DNA from: Flavobacterium flavigenum | GTDB lineage: Bacteria > Bacteroidota > Bacteroidia > Flavobacteriales > Flavobacteriaceae | Assembly (NCBI RefSeq): GCF_027111255.2 | Contig: NZ_CP114285.2 | Location: 5,363,276-5,427,275, forward strand | Length of the DNA stretch: 64,000 nt | Direction of reading: 5' to 3' | Shown here: positions 26,516 to 34,251 of the stretch, in pieces | How the letters are laid out: each line of letters begins with the position of its first letter | Numbering within the stretch: position 1 is the stretch's first letter | Notes under the pieces: generated by a model | Told to the model about the DNA's origin: nothing | The model's input: the letters and a program-made list of their open reading frames with translations, nothing else | The model's database searches: none | Position numbers and translations under genes: made by a program

Positions 26516-26523
26516 CAAATATA
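26516..26523 (-). promoter_or_regulatory. -7 box of recQ
   Basis: Minus-strand TATATTTG, 17 bases upstream of the start codon, matches TAnnTTTG. Confidence 0.5.
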
Positions 26524-26586
26524 AATTAAAAATAATATTTTTCTTATATTTTTTTTAAACTTATCGTTAGTTATGAAAGAATAAAA

Positions 26587-26611
26587 AAAGGAACCCGAAT
26601 AGAGTTCCTTT
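26587..26611 (-). terminator. Terminator of the polyamine cluster
   Basis: AAAGGAAC (26587-26594) pairs with GTTCCTTT (26604-26611), followed on the minus strand by a T-run, just after the stop codon of the acidic-protein gene. Confidence 0.8.
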
Positions 26612-26632
26612 AAATTATTTTAAATAAATGAA

Positions 26633-27043
26633 TTAATCTTCATCATCCTCGTCGTCATCGTCATCTGAAACATCATCTTTGTCTTCATCGTCATCTTCAT
26701 CATCGTCACCACCATCTGTATCAGGTTTATCAATATTGTCGTCATCATCGTCATCGTCACTATCGTCATCAAGATCAATTCCTTTTACAGGTTCGATTGT
26801 ATCAACATCAAGATCGATATCATCATCTTCGTCATAATTTTCGATTCTGTCTGCAAGTTTAGTACTAATTTTTACTAAATAAATAGTGTCTTCAGTGCGA
26901 ACTTCAACAGCTTCGACTAATTCGTTTTTAGCATTTCTGAAACGAATAACATCCGAATCATCATAACCGTCAGGAAATTTTTCAACCAAAAGGTTTAAAA
27001 TTTCGTTGGTAAGTTTGGCGTAGTCTACTATAACTCTTTTCAT
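26633..27043 (-). CDS. Small protein with a long Asp-rich acidic tail
   Basis: The 136-residue protein has a folded-looking N-terminal half (about residues 1-75, MKRVIVDYAKLTNEILNLL ... VRTEDTIYLVKISTKLADRI). From about residue 75 the rest is an extremely acidic, low-complexity tail, almost only Asp and Glu, encoded by GAT/GAC repeats. Similar proteins occur across Flavobacteria and are sometimes labelled DNA primase, a label not supported by any primase motif here. It lies 7 bases downstream of the DHS-like gene, so it is probably co-translated with the polyamine enzymes. The polyanionic tail could bind polyamines, Ca2+ or basic proteins; that is speculation. The repeat tract is prone to length change. 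Confidence 0.75.
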   Translation of the reverse strand: MKRVIVDYAKLTNEILNLLVEKFPDGYDDSDVIRFRNAKNELVEAVEVRTEDTIYLVKISTKLADRIENYDEDDDIDLDVDTIEPVKGIDLDDDSDDDDDDDNIDKPDTDGGDDDEDDDEDKDDVSDDDDDEDDED

Positions 27044-27050
27044 AAATATC

Positions 27051-28019
27051 CTATAAATCTAATAAATAAGCAAAAATTAACGGAGCAACAATTGTGGCAT
27101 CCGACTCAATAATAAATTTAGGGGTTTTAATATCTAATTTACCCCAAGTAATTTTTTCGTTTGGAACTGCCCCCGAATACGAACCATAACTGGTTGTAGA
27201 ATCAGAAATCTGGCAGAAATAGCTCCAGAAAGGAATATCGTGCATTTCCATATCCTGATATAACATTGGAACTACACAAATTGGAAAATCTCCAGCAATA
27301 CCACCGCCGATTTGGAAGAAACCAATTCCATTTTCACTATTTTTAGTATACCAGTCAGCAAGGAATGTCATGTATTCAATACCGGATTTCATTGTTGACA
27401 CTTTTAAATCTCCTTTTATCACGTATGATGCGAAAATATTACCCATTGTACTATCTTCCCATCCCGGAACAATAATAGGTAAATTTTTCTCGGCAGCAGC
27501 ATACATCCAGCTGTCTTTTAAATCAATTTCGTAGTATTCTTCTAAAACGCCGGATAATAACATTTTATACATGAACTCATGCGGAAAATAGCGTTCTCCT
27601 TTGTCATCTGCATCTTTCCAGATTTTATAAATGTGTTTTTGTAAACGACGGAATGCTTCATGTTCGGGAATACAGGTGTCAGTAACACGATTCAATCCTC
27701 TTTCAAGTAAGGCCCATTCGTCTTCAGGTGTTAAATCACGATAGTTTGGCACTCTTTCGTAATGAGAGTGTGCTACTAAGTTCATGATGTCTTCTTCTAA
27801 GTTAGCTCCGGTACATGAAATAATCTGAACTTTGTCCTGTCTGATTATTTCGGCAAAAATTTTACCAATTTCTGCAGTACTCATTGCGCCAGCCATACTT
27901 ACCAGCATCTTTGCTCCGTTTGCCAATTGCTGTTCGTAGGCCTTTGCAGCATCAACCAGGGCAGCAGAGTTAAAGTGCAAGTAATGTTTTTCAATAAACT
28001 GACTGATTGGTCCTTTCAT
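27051..28019 (-). CDS. Deoxyhypusine synthase-family protein
   Basis: The 322-residue protein is homologous to deoxyhypusine synthase. That enzyme uses NAD and spermidine to transfer a butylamine group to a lysine of eIF5A. Conserved blocks include the NAD-site segments MLVSMAGAMSTAEIG and ISCTGANLEED, VPGWEDSTMGNIFASY, IGFFQIGGGIAGDFPI, and the C-terminal SGAVPNEKITWGKLD. The WGK lysine (about residue 294) aligns with the catalytic lysine (Lys329 of human DHS). Bacteria lack eIF5A, so the substrate must differ; some bacterial relatives act as homospermidine synthases. The position directly after arginine decarboxylase (108 bases) supports a role in making a longer polyamine. The exact product cannot be read from the sequence. 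Confidence 0.85.
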   Translation of the reverse strand: MKGPISQFIEKHYLHFNSAALVDAAKAYEQQLANGAKMLVSMAGAMSTAEIGKIFAEIIRQDKVQIISCTGANLEEDIMNLVAHSHYERVPNYRDLTPEDEWALLERGLNRVTDTCIPEHEAFRRLQKHIYKIWKDADDKGERYFPHEFMYKMLLSGVLEEYYEIDLKDSWMYAAAEKNLPIIVPGWEDSTMGNIFASYVIKGDLKVSTMKSGIEYMTFLADWYTKNSENGIGFFQIGGGIAGDFPICVVPMLYQDMEMHDIPFWSYFCQISDSTTSYGSYSGAVPNEKITWGKLDIKTPKFIIESDATIVAPLIFAYLLDL

Positions 28020-28127
28020 TTTTTTTGTTTTTTTGTTTTTTTTGTTTTTGAATTAAAAGTTTAACCTTTTGGGGATACTGCAAATTAATAATTTTATAGC
28101 GATTAACTTTTAATTTGCAGATTTTTT

Positions 28128-29531
28128 TTATGCTTTTTTAGTATAACCTAAAATTTTTAAAACGTCGTCAGAAGTTTGCTGTTCAGAGAAAACTTCAGTT
28201 GCTAAAATTCCGTTTTCGTCACGATCAATTAAAATATGTTTAGGCTGTGGAATCAGACAGTGGTGTAAACCTCCATATCCTCCAATAGTTTCCTGATATG
28301 CGCCTGTATTAAAGAAACCAATATACAACGGTTTTTCTTTGTTGTATTTTGGAAGATAAATGGCGTTCATATTTTGTTCAGAGTTGTAATAGTCATCGCT
28401 GTCACAAGTTAGGCCTCCCAGTAAAACCCGCTCATAAGTATCATTCCAACGGTTCACCGCCAGCATAATAAAACGTTTGTTTATGGCCCATGTGTCAGGT
28501 AAAGTAGTAATGAATGACGAGTCAATCATATTCCATTTTTCCCTGTCATTTTGTTGTTTCTGATATAAAATCTGATAAATAGCACCGCCGCTTTCGCCTA
28601 CTGTGAATGATCCGAATTCTGTAAAAATATTAGGAACATCTACTTCAGCTTCGTCACAGGCAATTTTAATCTGATTGATAATTTCATCAATCATATATTG
28701 GTAATCGTATTCGAATGCAAGTGAATTTTTAATAGGGAATCCGCCTCCGATATTCAGGCCATCAAGGGTCGGGCACTCTTTCTTAAGTGCAATATATACT
28801 TTGATACATTTTACAAGCTCGTTCCAATAATAGGCTGTATCGTTTATTCCGGTATTAATGAAAAAGTGAAGCATTTTAAGCTCTAACTTGTCATTTTCCT
28901 GAATTTGTTTTTTATAAAAAGAAACGATGTTTTTATATCCAATACCTAATCTTGACGTATAAAACTCAAATTTTGGTTCTTCTTCAGCCGCAATACGGAT
29001 TCCGATTTTGAATTTTCCTTTTATTTCTCCCTGAAGTAGATCAAGCTCTTCGTAGTTGTCAATAATCGGAATAGTATTTTTATGTCCGTTATTAATTAGT
29101 CTTGCAATATTACTAATATATTCATCCCTCTTAAATCCATTGCAAATTACATAAGTACTTTTATTGATTTTACCATTTTCGAGTAAATTTTCTACAATAT
29201 TAATGTCAAAAGCAGATGATGTTTCTACGTGAATATTGTTTTTGAAAGCTTCATTCATAATGTATTCAAAATGAGAGCTTTTTGTACAATAGCAATAGTA
29301 ATATTTTGCATCGTATTTGTTCTTTTCCATTGATTTTCTGAACCATGCTTTTGCTTTGTTGATATTTTCAGAAATCTGTGGCAAATAGGTGAATTTTAAA
29401 GGAGTTCCGTACTGTTCAACTAATTTCATCAAATCGATATTGTGAAATAATAAGTTGTCTTTGTTCAGTTTGAACTCTTCCTGAGGAAAATAGTATGTTT
29501 GATTGATTAAGTCAGAATATTTTGTATTCAT
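28128..29531 (-). CDS. speA: Biosynthetic arginine decarboxylase (short SpeA type)
   Basis: The 467-residue PLP enzyme (fold III, alanine racemase-like) decarboxylates arginine to agmatine. The PLP lysine is in YYYCYCTKSSHFEYI (about residues 78-92), and the barrel motif HFFINTG lies near residue 223. The glycine-rich phosphate motif GLNIGGGFP and the C-terminal LGGLTCDSDDYY with catalytic Cys (about 363) are also present. It is clearly shorter than E. coli SpeA (about 650 residues), lacking the extra insertions, as is usual in Bacteroidota. Upstream lies a 290-base leader with promoter, hairpin and Arg-rich ORF that suggest feedback control. With aguA and aguB it completes putrescine synthesis. 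Specificity for arginine rather than another diamino acid is inferred from family and context. Confidence 0.87.
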   Translation of the reverse strand: MNTKYSDLINQTYYFPQEEFKLNKDNLLFHNIDLMKLVEQYGTPLKFTYLPQISENINKAKAWFRKSMEKNKYDAKYYYCYCTKSSHFEYIMNEAFKNNIHVETSSAFDINIVENLLENGKINKSTYVICNGFKRDEYISNIARLINNGHKNTIPIIDNYEELDLLQGEIKGKFKIGIRIAAEEEPKFEFYTSRLGIGYKNIVSFYKKQIQENDKLELKMLHFFINTGINDTAYYWNELVKCIKVYIALKKECPTLDGLNIGGGFPIKNSLAFEYDYQYMIDEIINQIKIACDEAEVDVPNIFTEFGSFTVGESGGAIYQILYQKQQNDREKWNMIDSSFITTLPDTWAINKRFIMLAVNRWNDTYERVLLGGLTCDSDDYYNSEQNMNAIYLPKYNKEKPLYIGFFNTGAYQETIGGYGGLHHCLIPQPKHILIDRDENGILATEVFSEQQTSDDVLKILGYTKKA

Positions 29532-29585
29532 TTAGTCCAATATTTAGAATGTATTTTAATTTAGTAAACGTCTCTAAATCTTAAT

Positions 29586-29765
29586 TCAAACCCTGATATT
29601 GGCAAATACAATTTCCAGTTTTTCGTGCTCTGCCTTTGAACATAAAAAAACGTCCAGACAAAACGGACTTTTGCTATTGTAAAAACGGTTCAACATCCTT
29701 AGTAAAGAACTGTTGAGGCGGTTTCGGTAAGAGCTGAAATGTCTTTGTCTGTTGTTTGTTTTCAT
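29586..29765 (-). CDS. Possible Arg-rich leader ORF upstream of speA
   Basis: A 59-codon frame starts at ATG ending at 29765 and stops at 29586, 54 bases before speA. The first 27 codons hold six arginines (MKTNNRQRHF SSYRNRLNSS LLRMLNRF in blocks), including rare-looking CGA, CGC and AGG codons. The promoter -7 box ends only 5 bases before the ATG, so translation would be nearly leaderless. The frame runs through the terminator-like hairpin. It may be a regulatory leader peptide, a small protein, or chance inside a structured RNA. Confidence 0.35.
   Translation of the reverse strand: MKTNNRQRHFSSYRNRLNSSLLRMLNRFYNSKSPFCLDVFLCSKAEHEKLEIVFANIRV
29644..29672 (-). terminator. Attenuator-like hairpin in the speA leader
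   Basis: Minus strand: AAAAGTCC (29672-29665) pairs with GGAC (29655-29652), with a 9-base loop, then G and seven T. It has the form of an intrinsic terminator but lies between the promoter and the speA start codon. The loop-side segment TTTGTCTG (29662-29655) is fully complementary to CAGACAAA early in the leader (29751-29744), which would compete with the hairpin. Confidence 0.5.
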
Positions 29766-29770
29766 TGTGG

Positions 29771-29802
29771 CAAATGTAAAAAATAATATATACCTAATGC
29801 AA
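29771..29802 (-). promoter_or_regulatory. Promoter of the speA leader transcript
   Basis: Minus-strand TTG (29802-29800), 21 bases, then TACATTTG (29778-29771). It lies between aroB and speA and would give a leader of roughly 230 bases before speA. Confidence 0.65.
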
Positions 29803-29822
29803 CGCTTTTACTTAAAAAAAGT

Positions 29823-30890
29823 TTAAGACTTATAATCCTGAAACGCATCCAGAATTAATTTATTTTCAACAGATTGATTAATTTTTATCTTTCCGATGCC
29901 TTCAATAAGTGCAAACTGAATTAAACCATACTCATTTTTTTTGTCGTGGATAAGTAATTCTAGTATCGGCTCGATGTCTTCTTCTTCAAATTTTACATCA
30001 TCATAAATACCTTTAATTGCTGTTTTGATTTCGGCATATTCTTCGGCTGAAATGAGGTTTTTATGTAATGAAATATAACTTTCCAGAATCATTCCCACAG
30101 CAATGGCTTCACCATGAAGCAATGTTGTTTTATGTTCGCTTTCTAAAAAGTAGCCTTCGATAGCATGCCCTAAAGTATGTCCGAAATTCAATGCTTTGCG
30201 TATGTTTTTCTCAGTTGGATCCTGAATTACGATTTCATTTTTGATTTCAACAGAACGATAAATCAGTTCATCAAAATCTGCGTAGTCAATGGATTGTAAA
30301 TCTAAAAATTGTTGCCAATACGCAGCATCATAGATGAGACCGTGTTTGAGCATTTCTGCCAGACCGGAACGCATTTCGCTTTGTGGTAAAGTTTCAAGAT
30401 ACTGCGTGTCAATCAAAACCATTTGAGGCACATTAATTACGCCAATCTGATTTTTAAGATTTCCTAAATCAACTCCGGTTTTTCCTCCAACAGATGCATC
30501 TACCATCGATAATAAAGTGGTTGGAATATTGATGAAATTTACTCCGCGTTTAAATGTAGAAGCCACAAAACCTCCTAAATCTGTGACAACACCTCCGCCA
30601 AGATTAATGACAAGTGATTTTCTGTCTGCACCTAATTCGGTGAGTACATTCCATACTTCAATACAGGTTTCTATATTTTTATTGGCTTCTCCAGATTCAA
30701 ATTCTATAATTTCAATTGTCAAATCAGTTTCCAGTAAAGGCAAAAATTTAGGCAAACAATGCTCATTTGTTTTATCATCAACAATAATAAAAATAGTAGA
30801 GTATTTATTCTCTTTTAAATGATTGTTTAAAGCTTCGTATGCATTTTGGTTAAAATGGACTAAATAATTATTTGCTTGAATAGATTGCAT
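29823..30890 (-). CDS. aroB: 3-dehydroquinate synthase
   Basis: The 355-residue NAD- and metal-dependent enzyme converts DAHP to 3-dehydroquinate, step two of the shikimate pathway. Motifs are EFESGEANKNIETC, the NAD-binding LVINLGGGVVTDLGGFVASTFKRGV, INIPTTLLSMVDASVGGKTGVDLG, and the zinc-site RKALNFGHTLGHAIEGY with HGEAIAVGM. The frame could start at 30926, but the ATG ending at 30890 (MQSIQANNYLVHF) gives the usual N-terminus. The gene is divergent from proline dehydrogenase and precedes the speA leader, whose promoter is separate. Confidence 0.95.
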   Translation of the reverse strand: MQSIQANNYLVHFNQNAYEALNNHLKENKYSTIFIIVDDKTNEHCLPKFLPLLETDLTIEIIEFESGEANKNIETCIEVWNVLTELGADRKSLVINLGGGVVTDLGGFVASTFKRGVNFINIPTTLLSMVDASVGGKTGVDLGNLKNQIGVINVPQMVLIDTQYLETLPQSEMRSGLAEMLKHGLIYDAAYWQQFLDLQSIDYADFDELIYRSVEIKNEIVIQDPTEKNIRKALNFGHTLGHAIEGYFLESEHKTTLLHGEAIAVGMILESYISLHKNLISAEEYAEIKTAIKGIYDDVKFEEEDIEPILELLIHDKKNEYGLIQFALIEGIGKIKINQSVENKLILDAFQDYKS

Positions 30891-31152
30891 AATTCTTTGG
30901 TTAATTGAATCCGCAAAATAAGGCATTTTAAACTAAATAATATTCAAAACCTGAGTCTAATTTGTTTAAAAAATGAGCTTTCATATTAATTCAGACAAAA
31001 TTTCTTATTGGCGATACGGCAAAATATTTAGTTGATTTTTTGCTTATTCCTTTATAATAGATTAATAAGGACATTATATTTATAACCGCAGCTGTTATGT
31101 TATAATTTTTTAAAAATATAGTTGTTTTGTTAAATAATATTCAAAACACTCT

Positions 31153-31160
31153 TTATCTTT
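31153..31160 (+). promoter_or_regulatory. -7 box of the proline dehydrogenase gene
   Basis: TATCTTTG matches TAnnTTTG and lies 18 bases before the start codon. The nearest TTTTG upstream is 24 bases away, longer than usual. Confidence 0.6.
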
Positions 31161-31178
31161 GCCTCAAAACTAAACTTA

Positions 31179-32348
31179 ATGGAAAAAATATTCGATAATA
31201 CTCAGGTTGCCTTTTCGTTAAAAAGCGATACAGAACTTGACAGGTCTTACTTTCTTTTTAAAATGATTGACAGCGAACCTTTGGTTAGGATAGGAACAGC
31301 AGTTACTAATTTTGCTATTAAAGCGCATCTTCCGGTAGAAGGTTTGATCCGTGCCACTGTATTCGATCATTTTTGCGGCGGTGTAAACGAACACGACTGT
31401 TTAACTGTAGTGGATAAAATGTTTACCAAAGGGGTTTCATCTGTATTAGATTATTCAGTTGAAGGAAAAGAAGAAGAAGCACAATTTGATGCTGCTTTAG
31501 AAATGACATTAAAAACTATTGAATTTGCAAAAGAACGCCTTGCGATTCCGTTTGCAGTATTTAAGCCAACAGGTTTAGGACGTTTTGAATTGTATGAGAA
31601 ATTAGGTGAAAAACAAACTTTAAATGCTGCTGAACAAGAAGAGTGGAATAGAGTTGTAGCTCGTTTTGACCAGGTGTGCAGTGAAGCACATAAAAAAGAT
31701 GTAGCATTATTAATTGATGGGGAAGAAAGCTGGATGCAGGATGCAGCTGATGATTTAGTTACCGAAATGATGCGTAAATACAATAAAGAAAAAGCAATTG
31801 TATTTAATACGTTACAAATGTACCGTTGGGATCGTTTGGATTATTTAAAAAAACTGCATGAAGTTGCTAAAAATGAAGGCTTTTTTATTGGAATGAAACT
31901 TGTCCGTGGTGCTTATATGGAAAAAGAAAACAAAAGGGCAGAAGAAAAAGGCTATGTTTCGCCAATTTGTGTTTCTAAAGAAGCTACGGATGAGAATTAT
32001 GATGCAGCAGTACTTTATATGTTGGAACATCTTGATAAAATGTCAATTTTTGCTGGAACCCACAATGAATTGAGTTCCTATAAACTAATGGAATTGATGC
32101 AACAAAAAGGAATTTCAAAAAGTGATAACAGAATTTGGTTTGGACAATTATACGGAATGAGTGATAACATCAGTTATAATCTTGCAGAGAATGGATATAA
32201 TGTTGCAAAATATTTGCCTTTTGGACCTGTGAAAGACGTCATGCCGTACCTGATTCGACGTGCTGAAGAAAATACTTCAGTGGCTGGGCAAACGAGTCGC
32301 GAATTGTCGATGATTAAAGCAGAACGTAAAAGAAGAAAAGGGAAGTAA
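31179..32348 (+). CDS. Proline dehydrogenase (monofunctional, FAD-dependent)
   Basis: The 389-residue protein oxidises proline to pyrroline-5-carboxylate, feeding electrons to the quinone pool through FAD. The (beta/alpha)8 barrel of the PRODH family is shown by AVFKPTGLGRFELYEKL, VALLIDGEESWMQDA, VFNTLQMYRWDRLDYL, GMKLVRGAYMEKEN, AGTHNELSSYKLM, and the C-terminal FGQLYGMSDNISYNL ... YLPFGPVKDVMPYLIRRAEENTS, which carries the proline-binding Tyr/Arg/Arg residues. There is no P5C dehydrogenase domain, so this is the short type common in Bacteroidota and mitochondria rather than PutA. A terminator follows directly. Confidence 0.94.
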   Translation: MEKIFDNTQVAFSLKSDTELDRSYFLFKMIDSEPLVRIGTAVTNFAIKAHLPVEGLIRATVFDHFCGGVNEHDCLTVVDKMFTKGVSSVLDYSVEGKEEEAQFDAALEMTLKTIEFAKERLAIPFAVFKPTGLGRFELYEKLGEKQTLNAAEQEEWNRVVARFDQVCSEAHKKDVALLIDGEESWMQDAADDLVTEMMRKYNKEKAIVFNTLQMYRWDRLDYLKKLHEVAKNEGFFIGMKLVRGAYMEKENKRAEEKGYVSPICVSKEATDENYDAAVLYMLEHLDKMSIFAGTHNELSSYKLMELMQQKGISKSDNRIWFGQLYGMSDNISYNLAENGYNVAKYLPFGPVKDVMPYLIRRAEENTSVAGQTSRELSMIKAERKRRKGK

Positions 32349-32371
32349 AAATTTAATACTATCTTAAGTTA

Positions 32372-32402
32372 AAAGCCATTTCATTTTATTTGAAATGGCT
32401 TT
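32372..32402. terminator. Terminator between proline dehydrogenase and purU
   Basis: AAAGCCATTTCA (32372-32383) pairs with TGAAATGGCTTT (32391-32402). It lies between convergent genes and can serve both. Confidence 0.85.
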
Positions 32403-32418
32403 GATTTTTATAAGTCTT

Positions 32419-33273
32419 TTAAGAAAAAACAACAGTTTTATTACTATAAACCATTGTTTTGCGTTCAGCATGCAGTTTTATGGCTCGTGCCAGAACAATT
32501 CGTTCCAAATCACGTCCTTTCATAATAAAGTCCTCAACAGAATGAATATGAGAAACACGTGCAATATCCTGCTCAATAATTGGTCCTTCGTCTAATTCTT
32601 CCGTCACATAATGACTTGTGGCGCCAATAATTTTTACTCCTCTTTTAAAAGCAGAATGATAAGGTTTTGCACCCGGGAATGCAGGTAAAAACGAATGATG
32701 GATATTAATAATTTTATTTTCGTAAAGCGAAATCAAACCAGGCGTAATAATCTGCATATAACGCGCTAGTACGATAAAGTTTATCTGGTATCTTTTTAAT
32801 AGTTCAACTTGTTTAGCTTCGCCTTCTTCCTTATTGTCTTTTGTAAAAGGAACACAGTGAAACGGGATATCAAAGCGTTCTGCAATGGAACGCAAATCGT
32901 TGTGATTACTGATAATAACCGGAATTTCAACATTTAACTCACCGGCACTGTAACGTCCCAAAATATCAAACAAACAATGATCATACTTAGATACAAACAA
33001 GGCCATTTTAGGTTTCTGCTCCTGATTGTACAAATCCCAGGACATATCAAAATCTGCCGCAATGGTTTGGTTAAAATCGTCTTTTATGGCTTCAATACTG
33101 ATATTGTGGTTTGTTAAGTCACATTCCAATCGCATAAAAAAAACATTTTGTTCTGTATCCACATGCTGATCGATGTAGGTAATATTCCCTTCTACTTTTG
33201 CAATAAAAGCTGTTACTGCAGCAATAATTCCTTTTTGATCCTTACAGTGAATCAGAATAGTTATTTTTTGCAT
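32419..33273 (-). CDS. purU: Formyltetrahydrofolate deformylase
   Basis: The 284-residue protein hydrolyses 10-formyl-THF to formate and THF. It balances one-carbon pools and supplies formate for purine synthesis. An N-terminal ACT domain (about residues 1-80; ILIHCKDQKGIIAAVTAFIAKVEGNI) precedes the formyltransferase fold. Catalytic residues lie in IINIHHSFLPAFPGAKPYHSAFKRGVKIIGATSHYV and DEGPIIEQD. The Asn-His-Asp pattern here distinguishes it from PurN by the ACT domain and by length. The DUF4197 gene is upstream on the same strand with 29 bases between, so they may be co-transcribed. Confidence 0.95.
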   Translation of the reverse strand: MQKITILIHCKDQKGIIAAVTAFIAKVEGNITYIDQHVDTEQNVFFMRLECDLTNHNISIEAIKDDFNQTIAADFDMSWDLYNQEQKPKMALFVSKYDHCLFDILGRYSAGELNVEIPVIISNHNDLRSIAERFDIPFHCVPFTKDNKEEGEAKQVELLKRYQINFIVLARYMQIITPGLISLYENKIINIHHSFLPAFPGAKPYHSAFKRGVKIIGATSHYVTEELDEGPIIEQDIARVSHIHSVEDFIMKGRDLERIVLARAIKLHAERKTMVYSNKTVVFS

Positions 33274-33302
33274 TATAATTTTTTGGTTAATCGGTTAAAG
33301 AC

Positions 33303-34022
33303 TTATTTTTTGTCCTGCATGGCAAAAACACTTTTTAACAACGGAGTAGTTCTTGCACTTATGTTGTTGCGAATTTCCTTTTCTTCCACGGCAATCATTT
33401 TAAAAACGCCTGCTAAAGCCTGATTCGTAGTGTAATCAGTAAGATCCGGATTTACTTTTTTTACCAGCGGAATAGTATTGTATTTATTGATGATTTTTGT
33501 CCATACAGCATCGGCGCCTACTTTCTCAAAAGAGCTTTTAATTACCGGATTAAATTTGGCATACAAAGCAGTTGTGGTACTTCCTTGTAAATAACTCGTA
33601 GCAGCACTGTCATTGCCTAATAAAATATTTTTGGCATCAGTAAAAGTCATGTTTTTTACTGCCGAAACAAAGATAGGAGTAGCTTCTTTTACTGCGTCTT
33701 CTGCAGCCCGGTTCAGCATTTTGATACCTTCATCAGCCAATGAGCTAAGGCCTACTTTGCGTAAAGTAGCATCTACTTTTTGTAATTCTGCAGGCATAAG
33801 AATTTTTACGGCTTCATTCTTATAAAAACCATCAACAGCTGTTAGTTTGCTCACCTGCTGTGTAATTCCTTTGTTTAAAGCTTCTTTTAAGCCCGAAGCG
33901 ATATCTACACCGCCAACTCCCGGGATTTGCGAAGATATTTGTGGCAACTGATTTAAAGTTTGTTGTACCTGTGCACAGGAATTAAGAGAAAATGCTACGG
34001 CAAGAAGTAATATCTTTTTCAT
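33303..34022 (-). CDS. DUF4197 family lipoprotein
   Basis: The 239-residue protein has a lipoprotein-type signal peptide (LLAVAFSLNSC, Cys about residue 16). The body is all-helical and includes the family blocks GLKEALNKGITQQVSKLTAVDGFYKNEAVKILMP, AEDAVKEATPIFVSAVKNMTFTDAKNILLG and NKYNTIPLVKKVNPDLTDYTTNQALAGVFKMIAVEEKEIRNN. DUF4197 proteins are widespread in Gram-negative bacteria with unknown function, predicted periplasmic and membrane-tethered. A -7 box (TATTTTTG, minus strand, 34045-34052) lies 22 bases upstream. purU follows in the same direction. Confidence 0.88.
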   Translation of the reverse strand: MKKILLLAVAFSLNSCAQVQQTLNQLPQISSQIPGVGGVDIASGLKEALNKGITQQVSKLTAVDGFYKNEAVKILMPAELQKVDATLRKVGLSSLADEGIKMLNRAAEDAVKEATPIFVSAVKNMTFTDAKNILLGNDSAATSYLQGSTTTALYAKFNPVIKSSFEKVGADAVWTKIINKYNTIPLVKKVNPDLTDYTTNQALAGVFKMIAVEEKEIRNNISARTTPLLKSVFAMQDKK

Positions 34023-34044
34023 TAAATGGGGTTTTATTAAGTTT

Positions 34045-34052
34045 CAAAAATA
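34045..34052 (-). promoter_or_regulatory. -7 box of the DUF4197-purU unit
   Basis: Minus-strand TATTTTTG matches TAnnTTTG, 22 bases before the DUF4197 start codon. A TTTG lies 15 bases upstream, closer than consensus. Confidence 0.45.
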
Positions 34053-34124
34053 CTACTTATTCAAAAACAAAGCCACAATTTTATTTCAGGAGCACAAACA
34101 TTTTGTTTCATAATTAACTTTTGT

Positions 34125-34186
34125 CCCGCTGTCCACTAAATTCCGCGCAGAAAAAAGCGCGGGATATCGTTCCCATCGGGGCTAGG
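34125..34186. repeat. Interspersed hairpin element, copy B
   Basis: It shares the ends of copy A at 7241-7308 (CCGCTGTCCACTA on the left, TCCCATCGGGGCTAGG on the right). The central stem is different: CCGCGC/GCGCGG with an ATT/GAT extension. The conserved pairing with changed sequence points to selected structure. Confidence 0.65.
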
Positions 34187-34251
34187 TTACAAATTTTAGT
34201 TTCATAAGACGTGAATTATTTCAGTAAAAACAAGTTACTGTTTATGTAAAA

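Noticed and set aside
26640..26770. TCATCGTC-type microsatellite
   Set aside because: It is the coding sequence of an Asp-rich tail in an intact frame, not a free-standing repeat.
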